Part shown: positions 6,517-15,758 of the stretch, in pieces
Layout: the number at the start of each line of letters is the position of its first letter
Position numbering within the stretch: the stretch's first letter is position 1
Source of the DNA: Gammaproteobacteria bacterium
Lineage (GTDB): Bacteria; Pseudomonadota; Gammaproteobacteria; Pseudomonadales; Azotimanducaceae
DNA: 15,758 nucleotides
Assembly (NCBI GenBank): GCA_026706425.1
Contig: JAPOYW010000047.1
Location: forward strand, 1-15,758
Reading direction: 5' to 3'
The notes under the pieces: model-generated
Told to the model about the DNA's origin: nothing
The model's database searches: none
Seen by the model: only the letters and a program-made list of their open reading frames with translations
Made by a program: the position numbers and the translations under genes

Positions 6517-7098
6517 CCACTCCCGGCAAACCACCGTCACGCGGCGACCTTCGCGGACGGCGACGACCTTGCCCGGTAGGTGTACGGACTCTCGGTCTCG
6601 CCACCTCGACAGCTCGATCATCCAACCGAGTTGCGAGAAGCGTTCGAGGTTGCCCTCGGCATCGCGTTCCCGCGACGTCGCGGGATGCCCAGGCGCCGGA
6701 CGTCCGCGCACCCAGTACCCCAGCACGCTGACCGGCGCGGACCAGCCAAGCTGCTCGCTCATCAGCCTTTCCGGAGCGTCGCCGGCGAGGGTGGCACCGT
6801 AGGCGTCGGTGATGGTGAGGGTGTCGCCGTCACCTTGTAGGCGAGTTCGGCCTTGCCCGAGCGGCCCCCAAAGCTCGATCACGTATCTGTCTCCCGCCTG
6901 GGTCCAATAAAAGGATGCGGAGAAACCGTCGTTCATGGGGCCGCCGCGTACGCCGATCTTGCCGCGCAAGGTGAAGTCGGAAGCCAAGCCGTCATCGAGG
7001 GCGGGTAGCGTGGCACAGCCCGCCATCGTCACGGCGGGAGAAAATAGTATTAAAAACAGAACATTACGATAACAAGATGGCCACCTTGAGGGACGCAT
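6505..7098 (-). CDS. lolB: Outer-membrane lipoprotein receptor LolB
   Basis: LolB receives lipoproteins from LolA in the periplasm and inserts them into the outer membrane. From the ATG at 7098 the protein has 197 residues, close to the family size. It has a basic start (MRPSRWPSCYRN), a hydrophobic stretch (VLFLILFSPAV) and a lipobox TMAGC, predicting lipidation at Cys28. The mature part has the LolB pattern: FTLRGKIGVR, YVIELWGPLGQGRTRLQG, ITDAYG, and SVLGYWVRGRPAPG. It ends with REWLAG. An in-frame ATG at 7119 would add seven residues; it lies only about three bases after a predicted transcription start, so 7098 is preferred. It is divergent from prfA. IspE, its usual downstream neighbour, is absent. 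Confidence 0.9.
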   Translation of the reverse strand: MRPSRWPSCYRNVLFLILFSPAVTMAGCATLPALDDGLASDFTLRGKIGVRGGPMNDGFSASFYWTQAGDRYVIELWGPLGQGRTRLQGDGDTLTITDAYGATLAGDAPERLMSEQLGWSAPVSVLGYWVRGRPAPGHPATSRERDAEGNLERFSQLGWMIELSRWRDRESVHLPGKVVAVREGRRVTVVCREWLAG

Positions 7099-7110
7099 CA
7101 ACAGGAACTT

Positions 7111-7137
7111 TGCTATCATGGCGCGGTGATCATAGCA
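7111..7137. promoter_or_regulatory. Overlapping divergent promoters for lolB and prfA
   Basis: An extended -10 element TGCTATCAT occurs on the plus strand (7111-7119) and a matching TGCTATGAT on the minus strand (7137-7129). They lie within the inverted repeat TTGCTAT (7110-7116)/ATAGCAA (7132-7138). They would start transcription near 7126 (toward prfA) and near 7122 (toward lolB). No good -35 box is seen for either, as is common for extended -10 promoters. The two polymerase sites overlap face to face, so they may exclude each other. The elements are seen; activity is inferred. Confidence 0.45.
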
Positions 7138-7200
7138 ACGTTGGGCAGGCGTCGGACGAGCGGCCACCCTATTCCTTAAGCCGCAACCCGTCGTATAGAA

Positions 7201-8304
7201 ATGGCTTTGTCCCCCTCCATCCAAGCAAAGCTCGCAGCTGTCGCGGAACGCCACGAGGAACTATCGGTGCTGCTCTCCGATGCCGAGACGATCGCGGATC
7301 GGGAGCGCTACGTGGAATTTTCGCGCGAATTCGCGGAACTCGAACCGGTCGTCGCGGCGTACCGGGACTTCAGGAGCACGAGCGCGGAACTCGATGAGGC
7401 GACGGCGCTCGAGTCGGATGATGATGCCGCGATACGCGAACTCGCCCGGGAGGACAGTGCCGGATTGCGGACCAAGCTCCACGATATCGAGGCGAGACTC
7501 GGTGCGTTGTTGGTTCCGCAGGACCCGGATGATGAACGCAACGTCTACCTGGAGGTCCGTGCCGGTACCGGCGGAGACGAGGCGGCGATTTTCGCCGGCG
7601 ACCTGTTCCGCATGTACGCGCGCTATGCCGAGGAGTGCGGCTGGACGGTGGGGGTGCTGAGCGAACGGCCCGGCGAACACGGCGGCTTCAAGGAGGTCAT
7701 TGCCCGCGTCGAAGGCAAGCGTGTCTACAGTCGCTTGAAGTTCGAGTCCGGGGCACACCGGGTACAACGAGTCCCGGAGACCGAGTCGCAGGGGCGCGTT
7801 CACACCTCGGCCTGCACGGTGGCCGTCCTGCCGGAGCAGGATGCCATCGAGCAGTTCGAAGTCGACAAGACCGACATCCGGGTCGATACGTTCCGGGCTT
7901 CGGGAGCGGGCGGCCAGCACGTCAACAAGACGGACTCGGCAGTTCGGCTCACCCATTTGCCGAGCGGCATCGTGGTCGAATGCCAGGACGAGCGGTCTCA
8001 GCTCAAGAACCGCGCCCGCGCAATGTCGCTGCTGCAGGCGAAATTGCTCGACAAGGCCCGCAGCGAACATCGCGCCGCCGAAGCCGAAACACGACGCACC
8101 CTGGTGGGCAGTGGGGATCGTTCCGAACGGATACGCACCTACAACTTCCCCCAGGGAAGGGTCACCGACCATCGTGTCGGGCTGACGCTCTACAAGCTCG
8201 ACGAGATCATCGAGGGCCGTCTCGACCAGGTGATCGATCCGCTGGTACAGGAACACCAGGCAGAGGAATTGCGAAGCCTGGAGCGCACGGCGGGACATGC
8301 CTGA
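7201..8304 (+). CDS. prfA: Peptide chain release factor 1 (RF1)
   Basis: RF1 recognises UAA and UAG stop codons on the ribosome and triggers peptide release. The 367-residue protein has the N-terminal helical domain, then EVRAGTGGDEAA. The codon-recognition tripeptide PxT appears as PET (192-194, in HRVQRVPETESQGR), and the catalytic GGQ is at 237-239 (GAGGQHVNKTDSAVRL). PxT, not SPF, shows RF1 and not RF2. The ATG start has only a weak ribosome binding site, but the N-terminus aligns with the family. The stop overlaps the prmC start by eight bases. In most gammaproteobacteria hemA precedes prfA; here only 102 bases separate prfA from lolB. Confidence 0.97.
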   Translation: MALSPSIQAKLAAVAERHEELSVLLSDAETIADRERYVEFSREFAELEPVVAAYRDFRSTSAELDEATALESDDDAAIRELAREDSAGLRTKLHDIEARLGALLVPQDPDDERNVYLEVRAGTGGDEAAIFAGDLFRMYARYAEECGWTVGVLSERPGEHGGFKEVIARVEGKRVYSRLKFESGAHRVQRVPETESQGRVHTSACTVAVLPEQDAIEQFEVDKTDIRVDTFRASGAGGQHVNKTDSAVRLTHLPSGIVVECQDERSQLKNRARAMSLLQAKLLDKARSEHRAAEAETRRTLVGSGDRSERIRTYNFPQGRVTDHRVGLTLYKLDEIIEGRLDQVIDPLVQEHQAEELRSLERTAGHA

Positions 8305-9154
8305 CACCGGAGCGACCATTGCCGGGTGCGTGGCGCACGCACGCCAACGGCTGCCGCGCTACGAAGCCGATCTCCTGGCCAGCGCATCGCTTGGTGTGCC
8401 GCGTAGTCATTTGTATGCGTTCGGCGAACGCGTGGTGGATCCGGCGAGCTTCGAACGGCTAGCCGCCAACGTCGCCCGAAGGCAGACCGGCGAGCCGGTT
8501 GCCTACATCCTGCGCGAACGGGGCTTCTGGGGTCTCGATCTCGAGGTCACCCCGGACGTGTTCATTCCGCGGCCGGAGACCGAGACGCTCGTCGCCGCGT
8601 CGCTGAGTCGGATCGGGGAACGTGCTCGCGTGCTGGACCTTGGCACGGGCTGCGGCGCAATCGCGCTCGCGGTGGCCGCCGAGCGTCCCGGTGCAAGGGT
8701 CGTCGCCACGGACATCGACCCGGCGAGCATCGCCTTGTGCCGGCGCAACGCGGACCGCTTGGGCTTGGCTGTCGAGTCCCGGGTCGCCGACGTCTTTGAA
8801 GGACTCACCGGGCGCTTCGACGTGATCGTGAGCAATCCGCCATATGTCGACGACGATGATGCGCACTTGGACCGGGGCGACCTCCGCTTCGAACCGCGGG
8901 GCGCGTTGCTCGGCGGGGCAAACGGCGGTCTTGACTTCATCGCTCGGCTGGTTCGGGAGGCACCCGACCACGTGCTTCGGGGCGGGTGGCTGTGCATCGA
9001 GCACGGCCACGATCAAGGCGCGCCGGTTGCGGGGTTGTTCGCGTCACGCGGGTTCCGGGACATCCAAGGCCGACGCGACGATGGAGGACGACCGCGGGTG
9101 ACCGTTGGGCGTTGGGGCAGGGCAAGACGCGAAAACACACTGCCTTCGGAATAA
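8297..9154 (+). CDS. prmC: Release factor glutamine N5-methyltransferase PrmC (HemK)
   Basis: PrmC methylates the glutamine of the GGQ motif in RF1 and RF2 using SAM, which raises termination efficiency. The 285-residue protein has a helical N-terminal domain (about 1-80) with GEPVAYILRERGFWGLDL. The SAM-binding core carries IPRPETETL, motif I VLDLGTGCGAIAL (about 113-125), and the NPPY glutamine-binding signature at 180-183. It ends in an arginine-rich tail. The ATG overlaps the end of prfA, so the enzyme and its substrate are translationally coupled. moeB begins 11 bases after its stop. Confidence 0.96.
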   Translation: MPDTGATIAGCVAHARQRLPRYEADLLASASLGVPRSHLYAFGERVVDPASFERLAANVARRQTGEPVAYILRERGFWGLDLEVTPDVFIPRPETETLVAASLSRIGERARVLDLGTGCGAIALAVAAERPGARVVATDIDPASIALCRRNADRLGLAVESRVADVFEGLTGRFDVIVSNPPYVDDDDAHLDRGDLRFEPRGALLGGANGGLDFIARLVREAPDHVLRGGWLCIEHGHDQGAPVAGLFASRGFRDIQGRRDDGGRPRVTVGRWGRARRENTLPSE

Positions 9155-9165
9155 GGGGCGGAAAC

Positions 9166-9909
9166 GTGAACGACGACCAACTGCTTCGCTACAGCCGGCA
9201 GATCATGCTGCCGGAGTTCGACGTGGCGGGCCAGCAGGCGCTGCTCGATTCGACGGCACTCATCGTCGGACTCGGTGGTTTGGGATCGCCGGCCGCGCTC
9301 TACCTCGCAGCCACGGGCGTCGGATCGTTGATGCTGGTGGACCACGACTCGGTCGACGTGACGAACCTGCAACGCCAGATCATCCATGGCCAGAAGTCCC
9401 TCGGCCACGCGAAGGTCGTGTCGGCCGCTGAACGCATCGCCGCCCTCAACCCGGACACCCGGGTCCAGCAGTTCGCATCCGGATTGGAAGGCGCCGCGCT
9501 GGCTGCGGCGGTTGCCGAAGCGGATGTCGTCCTCGACGGAACCGACAACTTCCGAGCGCGCTACGCCATCAACGAAGCCTGCGTCATGGCGAAGACGCCA
9601 TTGGTGTCCGGCGCCGCTATTCGCCTGGAAGGGCAGGTGACCGTCATCGATCCGCGGCGCGCGGATGCGCCCTGCTACCGATGCCTCTACGGCGACGCGG
9701 GCGACGAGGCACTGAACTGCGCGGAGAACGGCGTGGCCGCGCCGCTAGTGGGCATCATCGGGAGCGTGCAGGCCATGGAGGCCGTGAAGGTCGTGACGGG
9801 TATCGGGGAGAGCCTGGCGGGATACGTGTTGCACCTTGACGCCAAACGCATGGAATGGCGCAAGTTCACCCTGACGAAGGATCCGAACTGCCCCACCTGC
9901 GCGGGTTGA
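9166..9909 (+). CDS. moeB: MoeB/ThiF-type sulfur-carrier adenylyltransferase
   Basis: These E1-like enzymes adenylate the C-terminus of small ubiquitin-like sulfur carriers (MoaD for molybdopterin, ThiS for thiamine). The 247-residue protein has the ATP-binding GLGGLG (35-40), LVDHDSVDVTNLQRQ (57-71, with R70), DGTDNF (124-129), and two zinc-binding pairs: CYRC (170-173) and CPTC (242-245). The candidate catalytic Cys is C185 in NCAENGV. It lacks a C-terminal rhodanese domain. The GTG at 9166 has AAGGGGCGG just upstream; an earlier in-frame start would lie inside prmC. prfA-prmC-moeB is a known order, which favours MoeB, but ThiF cannot be excluded. Confidence 0.88.
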   Translation: MNDDQLLRYSRQIMLPEFDVAGQQALLDSTALIVGLGGLGSPAALYLAATGVGSLMLVDHDSVDVTNLQRQIIHGQKSLGHAKVVSAAERIAALNPDTRVQQFASGLEGAALAAAVAEADVVLDGTDNFRARYAINEACVMAKTPLVSGAAIRLEGQVTVIDPRRADAPCYRCLYGDAGDEALNCAENGVAAPLVGIIGSVQAMEAVKVVTGIGESLAGYVLHLDAKRMEWRKFTLTKDPNCPTCAG

Positions 9910-10033
9910 CGGGGTCCATCGGGCATCCCGTGGGGGAGGGCTCGTCCCGTCCGGGCGCACCCTACGGGCTAGCCAAAACCCCGACGTTGCGGGTTCGACG
10001 GGCGAGGGCAAGGGTCGCCCCTAGCGCGGTACC

Positions 10034-10103
10034 CGAAGCCGGCCTCAGCTTCGTAGCTGTGTGACGCCCCTCCTGTTTTTGAACCGTTTGAAGCCTACGG
10101 CTT
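10034..10103. other. Short hairpins in the moeB/uvrA convergent spacer
   Basis: The 201-base spacer between the convergent moeB and uvrA ends holds several short inverted repeats. CGAAGC/GCTTCG (10034-10039/10048-10053) is followed about 20 bases later by a TTTTT run (10076-10080). AAGCC-TAC-GGCTT (10091-10103) is followed by TT. GGGCGA/TCGCCC (10000-10005/10015-10020) lies a little earlier. None is a textbook intrinsic terminator, but together they may end one or both transcripts. Confidence 0.35.
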
Positions 10104-10110
10104 TTCGGCG

Positions 10111-13053
<2,943 letters not shown>

Positions 13054-13230
13054 AAAACACCACAACTTACGCCGATGGCGCTCTACGGGCAATAGCGGGT
13101 TGCCTTCGAAGAACCCTTCGTCGTGGTCGGCATGGCCAATGTCTCACACGCGTTGTGGCTGAATTCGCTAGGGCTTGCCGGTGCTAAGGGCTTACACTCA
13201 GCATCTTTCACGGGGATTCGGGAGAAGGAC

Positions 13231-13734
13231 ATGGCCCGGGGCGTCAACAAAGCCATTCTGATCGGCAATCTCGGCAGGGATCCGGACGTGCGTTATACGC
13301 AGGAAGGACGCGCGGTCACCAACTTCAGTATTGCGACCTCGGAACAGTGGCGGGACCGGAACACCAACGAGCAGCAAGAGCGGACGGAGTGGCATCGCGT
13401 GGTGTGTTTCGGCCGGCTGGCGGAAATTACCGGCGAGTACCTGCGCCGAGGCTCGAAGGTCTATATCGAAGGGCGCTTGCAGACGCGGTCCTGGGAACGC
13501 GACGGGCAAACCCACTACACCACGGAGGTCGTCGCCAACGAAATGCAGATGCTCGACAGCCGCGGCAGTGGCGGAGGCGGAGGTTTCGGCGGGCCGGACG
13601 ACGGGGGCGGGTACGCCGGACGGGGAGGACCGTCGGAAGGCGGTGGAACCGACCAACCGCGGCGCAGCCCGCCGCCGTCTTCGCCCAAGCCGGCTGCCGA
13701 CGCCGATGATTTCGAGGACGACATCCCGTTCTAG
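13231..13734 (+). CDS. ssb: Single-stranded DNA-binding protein
   Basis: SSB coats single-stranded DNA in replication, recombination and repair and recruits partners through its C-terminus. The 167-residue protein has an OB-fold (about 1-112) with MARGVNKAILIGNLGRDPDVRY, FSIATSEQWRD, EWHRVVCFGRLAEI and YIEGRLQTRSWERDG. A long linker rich in glycine, proline and serine follows (about 113-157), and the acidic tip DDIPF ends the protein. The ATG at 13231 is preceded by GGAGAAGG at ideal spacing; an in-frame extension upstream is rejected. uvrA lies on the other side of a 177-base divergent spacer. Confidence 0.97.
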   Translation: MARGVNKAILIGNLGRDPDVRYTQEGRAVTNFSIATSEQWRDRNTNEQQERTEWHRVVCFGRLAEITGEYLRRGSKVYIEGRLQTRSWERDGQTHYTTEVVANEMQMLDSRGSGGGGGFGGPDDGGGYAGRGGPSEGGGTDQPRRSPPPSSPKPAADADDFEDDIPF

Positions 13735-13781
13735 GCGTTTGAGCGGGGGCGGATCCGACCGAAAGATGCTCCTGCGGCGGA

Positions 13782-13813
13782 ACGGGAAACGGATCGCGAC
13801 GGGAAACGGATCG
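13782..13813 (+). repeat. Two direct 15-bp repeats downstream of ssb
   Basis: ACGGGAAACGGATCG occurs at 13782-13796 and again at 13799-13813, a period of 17 bases. The second copy runs into a GTG that could start the small downstream ORF. The repeat may be a chance duplication; no function is known. Confidence 0.8.
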
Positions 13814-14046
13814 TGAAGCACCGGAACGGGTTGAGATACCACCACCTCGGCATTCAGGGGAAACGCGGAAAGGCGAGATCTACGATCCTCGGTTGCCTAC
13901 GGCGTCGAGGGACACCCGGCATCGTCGTGGCCATGGTGGAGGTCGATGGTGCGCCCGTCGAGTTCATCCAGATCGACCGGAGGATCGTGGGCGACGAGTA
14001 CGACGCGCGTGAAAGCAAAGTAGAGGATCGATTGGCGGGCGCGTAG
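13813..14046 (+). CDS. Doubtful small protein, 77 residues
   Basis: I do not recognise this protein. It starts with GTG (13813-13815) and ends with TAG. The first half is basic (MKHRNGLRYHHLGIQGKRGK) and looks non-coding in codon use. The second half (about 36-70, with IVVAMVEVDGAPVEFIQ and IDRRIVGDEYDAR) uses G/C-ending codons like neighbouring genes and reads as an alternating hydrophobic strand pattern. It could be a small gene, a decayed remnant, or chance. The ribosome binding site is weak and it has no signal peptide or membrane segment. Its start overlaps a direct repeat. The rest of the 13735-14251 gap shows only hairpins. Confidence 0.25.
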   Translation: MKHRNGLRYHHLGIQGKRGKARSTILGCLRRRGTPGIVVAMVEVDGAPVEFIQIDRRIVGDEYDARESKVEDRLAGA

Positions 14047-14080
14047 CGGACGCGCTTGTCGCGTCGCGCGGATCCTGCGT

Positions 14081-14128
14081 CGGCACTCGCTAGTGTGCCG
14101 TCTCGGATTTGGCGTGACATATGGTCAC
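14081..14128. other. Two inverted repeats between ssb and uppP
   Basis: CGGCAC (14081-14086) and GTGCCG (14095-14100) form a 6-bp stem with an 8-base loop, followed on the plus strand by TCTCGGATTT, a poor T-tract. GTGAC (14114-14118) and GTCAC (14124-14128) form a second, operator-like repeat separated by ATATG. The first may help end plus-strand transcription from ssb. The remaining bases up to 14251, downstream of uppP on the minus strand, show no clear terminator or gene. Confidence 0.35.
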
Positions 14129-14251
14129 AATGCACCGCCTACGCGAAAACAGCCTAAGTGCTTGTTTATAGGACGGCACATCCTCCATTTGCCGGCCGTC
14201 GTCCAAGCGTCAACGCCGTTCGATTCGTCACCCTAATTCGGAGACCGCACA

Positions 14252-15046
14252 CTAGGCCAGAGCCAGGAGTGCGACGCCCAGCGCGACCCGGTAGATCACG
14301 AAAGGCGTCATGCCGATGCGTTCCACGAAGCGGATGAAAATCGCGATGCAGGCGAAGGCGCTTGCGCCGGCGAGGACGAACCCCAGACCTAAGTCGAGCC
14401 ACGGCACCGGCGTGTCCGGGCCGGCATCCAGCGCCGTGTAGATCGCGGCCCCGACGATCGCCGGAACCGACAGCAGGAACGAGAACCGCGCGGCGGCGCG
14501 ACGGGTCAGGCCGAGCGCCAGGGCGGCCGCGATGGTGATTCCGGATCTCGACGTGCCTGGAACGAGCGCGATGGCCTGGGCGAGGCCGATGAGCGCCGCC
14601 TGCAGGTAGCTTGGGGTGGTGCCCTCGCCGCGGTGCCGGTCGGCAAGCCACAGCGCGACGCCGAAAGCGATCGTTGCCGTCGCGATGACGGTTGTCGACC
14701 TCAGGTGCGACTCGATATGGGACTTGAACAGAAACCCGACGACGACGACGGGGACGGTGGCGACGCCGATTTTCGCCAACAGATCAAGGTTGTCGTCCCA
14801 TCGGCCGTGCGTTGCCAACGATGCGCCGCTGCGTACGAACCCCGCGAGGTCGCGACGGAAATAGGCGGCTACGGCGACCACGGTGCCGAAATGGACCGCC
14901 ACGTCGAACGCGAGACCTTGGTCGGGCCAATCCGTTAGCGCGGCGGGAAGAATCAGATGCGCGGAACTCGAGACCGGCAGGAATTCGGTGATCCCCTGGA
15001 TGAGCGCCAGGACGACGATCTGCAGGAGGCCGACGGAGGTTTCCAC
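14252..15046 (-). CDS. uppP: Undecaprenyl-diphosphatase (UppP/BacA)
   Basis: UppP removes a phosphate from undecaprenyl diphosphate so that the lipid carrier can be reused for peptidoglycan and other envelope polymers; overexpression gives bacitracin resistance. The 264-residue protein is an integral membrane protein with many hydrophobic helices. It carries the active-site motif QGITEFLPVSSSAH (17-30, with E21 and H30) and PGTSRSG (163-169, with R167). Position 17 is Gln where E. coli has Glu; the family pattern allows E or Q. The start is a GTG with a weak ribosome binding site. It is divergent from the LON-domain gene, with 66 bases between. Confidence 0.95.
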   Translation of the reverse strand: METSVGLLQIVVLALIQGITEFLPVSSSAHLILPAALTDWPDQGLAFDVAVHFGTVVAVAAYFRRDLAGFVRSGASLATHGRWDDNLDLLAKIGVATVPVVVVGFLFKSHIESHLRSTTVIATATIAFGVALWLADRHRGEGTTPSYLQAALIGLAQAIALVPGTSRSGITIAAALALGLTRRAAARFSFLLSVPAIVGAAIYTALDAGPDTPVPWLDLGLGFVLAGASAFACIAIFIRFVERIGMTPFVIYRVALGVALLALA

Positions 15047-15112
15047 GCCGGAAGTCTACGGGGGCGACGCCCCGTTGGGTATCGCAGCCCTATTTTGGAA
15101 GTTGGAGGTGAT

Positions 15113-15721
15113 ATGGTTGGAGCGATGCCCGACCACCAAGAGATTCCGCTGTTTCCGCTGGGCCACGTGCTGTTCACGGGCGGGCGGCTACCCCTGCAGA
15201 TCTTCGAACCCCGCTATCTCGATTTGGTTGGACGATGCCTGAAAACGCATACGGGTTTCGGCGTGGTCCTGATCCGGGAAGGGACCGAGACCTTCGTCGG
15301 GTCGGGTCCGCCGTCGTTGTTCAACATCGGCACCTACGCCCGCATCGTCGACTTCAGCCACCTCGCCAACGGCCTGCTGGGCGTTGTCTGCGAGGGCGAC
15401 GGGAAGTTCCGCATCGTGCGATCGTGGGAAGCGCCCGATCACCTGGTGATGGCGGAGGTCGAGTTCCTTGCCGAGGAGCCGCGCGGCCAGTTGGGCGAGG
15501 AGTTTTCCTCGCTTGTCGATACGCTTCGGATACTCGTCAAGCACCCGATGATCGAGAAACTCGATCTCGACGTCGACTACGACGATGCCCGCTCGGTCAG
15601 TTGGCGGTTGGCGGAGCTGCTTCCGCTGGAGGCCGAGACCCGGCAAAGCCTGCTTCAGATGCAGTCGCCCAGGGAACGCCTGGTCGAGATTCGCCGGCTG
15701 ATCGCGAAGCTGAAGGGCTGA
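15113..15721 (+). CDS. Stand-alone LON substrate-binding-domain protein
   Basis: The 202-residue protein consists of the N-terminal substrate-recognition domain of Lon protease (PF02190 type) without ATPase or protease domains. Visible hallmarks are IPLFPLGHVLFTGGRLPLQIFEPRY (recognised in pieces), GVVLIREG, IGTYARIVDF, and a C-terminal helical part with LLPLEAETRQSLLQMQSPRERL. Such small proteins are widespread in proteobacteria, and their role is not established. The ATG at 15113 follows a strong GGAGGTGAT; a second ATG at 15125 is nearer the family start but has a poorer site. The gene is probably cotranscribed with the next one, which starts eight bases later. Confidence 0.88.
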   Translation: MVGAMPDHQEIPLFPLGHVLFTGGRLPLQIFEPRYLDLVGRCLKTHTGFGVVLIREGTETFVGSGPPSLFNIGTYARIVDFSHLANGLLGVVCEGDGKFRIVRSWEAPDHLVMAEVEFLAEEPRGQLGEEFSSLVDTLRILVKHPMIEKLDLDVDYDDARSVSWRLAELLPLEAETRQSLLQMQSPRERLVEIRRLIAKLKG

Positions 15722-15728
15722 CGGCGGT

Positions 15729-15758
15729 GTGAAGGCGATTCTCGGCGGCACGTTCGAC
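15729..15758 (+). CDS. nadD: Probable nicotinate-nucleotide adenylyltransferase, first ten codons
   Basis: Ten codons from a GTG at 15729 read VKAILGGTFD (initiator V read as M) and run off the window. GGTFD before an expected PxHxGH is the start of the nucleotidyltransferase fold of NadD, which joins nicotinate mononucleotide and ATP in NAD synthesis. CoaD usually begins with YPGTFD, so ILGGTFD favours NadD. Only the N-terminus is visible, so the call is provisional. Confidence 0.6.
   Translation, partial: MKAILGGTFD

Noticed and set aside
8986..9165. A moeB start far inside prmC
   Set aside because: The upstream frame gives arginine-rich text; the GTG at 9166 has a strong ribosome binding site and starts the conserved region.
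13054..13230. A LexA (SOS) box between uvrA and ssb
   Set aside because: uvrA and ssb often share one, but no CTG-N10-CAG was found on reading the spacer.
14114..14129. A CRP-type site (GTGAC...GTCACA)
   Set aside because: The half-sites are seven bases apart instead of six, and no promoter or suitable gene start is placed for it.

Overview
The window is a GC-rich, gene-dense piece of a bacterial chromosome, most likely from a gammaproteobacterium. LolB is essentially confined to beta- and gammaproteobacteria. The blocks tRNA-Gln/rplY/pth/ychF, prfA-prmC-moeB and divergent uvrA/ssb are typical of that class, and a TonB-dependent receptor shows a Gram-negative outer membrane. The species cannot be named from the sequence. 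No plasmid, phage, CRISPR or insertion-sequence genes were seen.

Layout, left to right. (1) Minus strand, 1-1845: tRNA-Gln(UUG), then rplY (ribosomal protein L25), pth (peptidyl-tRNA hydrolase) and ychF (partial at the left edge). They are probably transcribed from a promoter with a perfect -35 box at 1840-1845. Three 34-bp direct repeats lie between the tRNA and rplY. (2) Minus strand, 1842-6176: a TonB-dependent receptor, a putative 2OG-Fe(II) oxygenase and a SAM-dependent methyltransferase. The last two overlap by four bases (GTGA). This cassette sits between lolB and tRNA-Gln, where many gammaproteobacteria carry ispE. (3) Minus strand, 6505-7098: lolB, divergent from (4) plus strand, 7201-9909: prfA, prmC and moeB, one compact operon for translation termination plus a ThiF/MoeB sulfur-carrier activating enzyme. 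(5) Minus strand uvrA (10111-13053), divergent from plus strand ssb (13231-13734). (6) A sparse 517-bp stretch with one doubtful small ORF. (7) Minus strand uppP (14252-15046), divergent from plus strand genes for a stand-alone LON-domain protein and the first ten codons of a probable nadD at the right edge.

Most genes are housekeeping: translation (L25, Pth, YchF, RF1, PrmC, tRNA-Gln), outer-membrane lipoprotein sorting (LolB), DNA repair and replication (UvrA, SSB) and cell-wall lipid recycling (UppP). The unusual part is the receptor/oxygenase/methyltransferase cassette, together with the absence of ispE, prs and hemA from their familiar places. No function can be assigned to the cassette from sequence alone; uptake of an outer-membrane ligand followed by oxidation and methylation is one reading.
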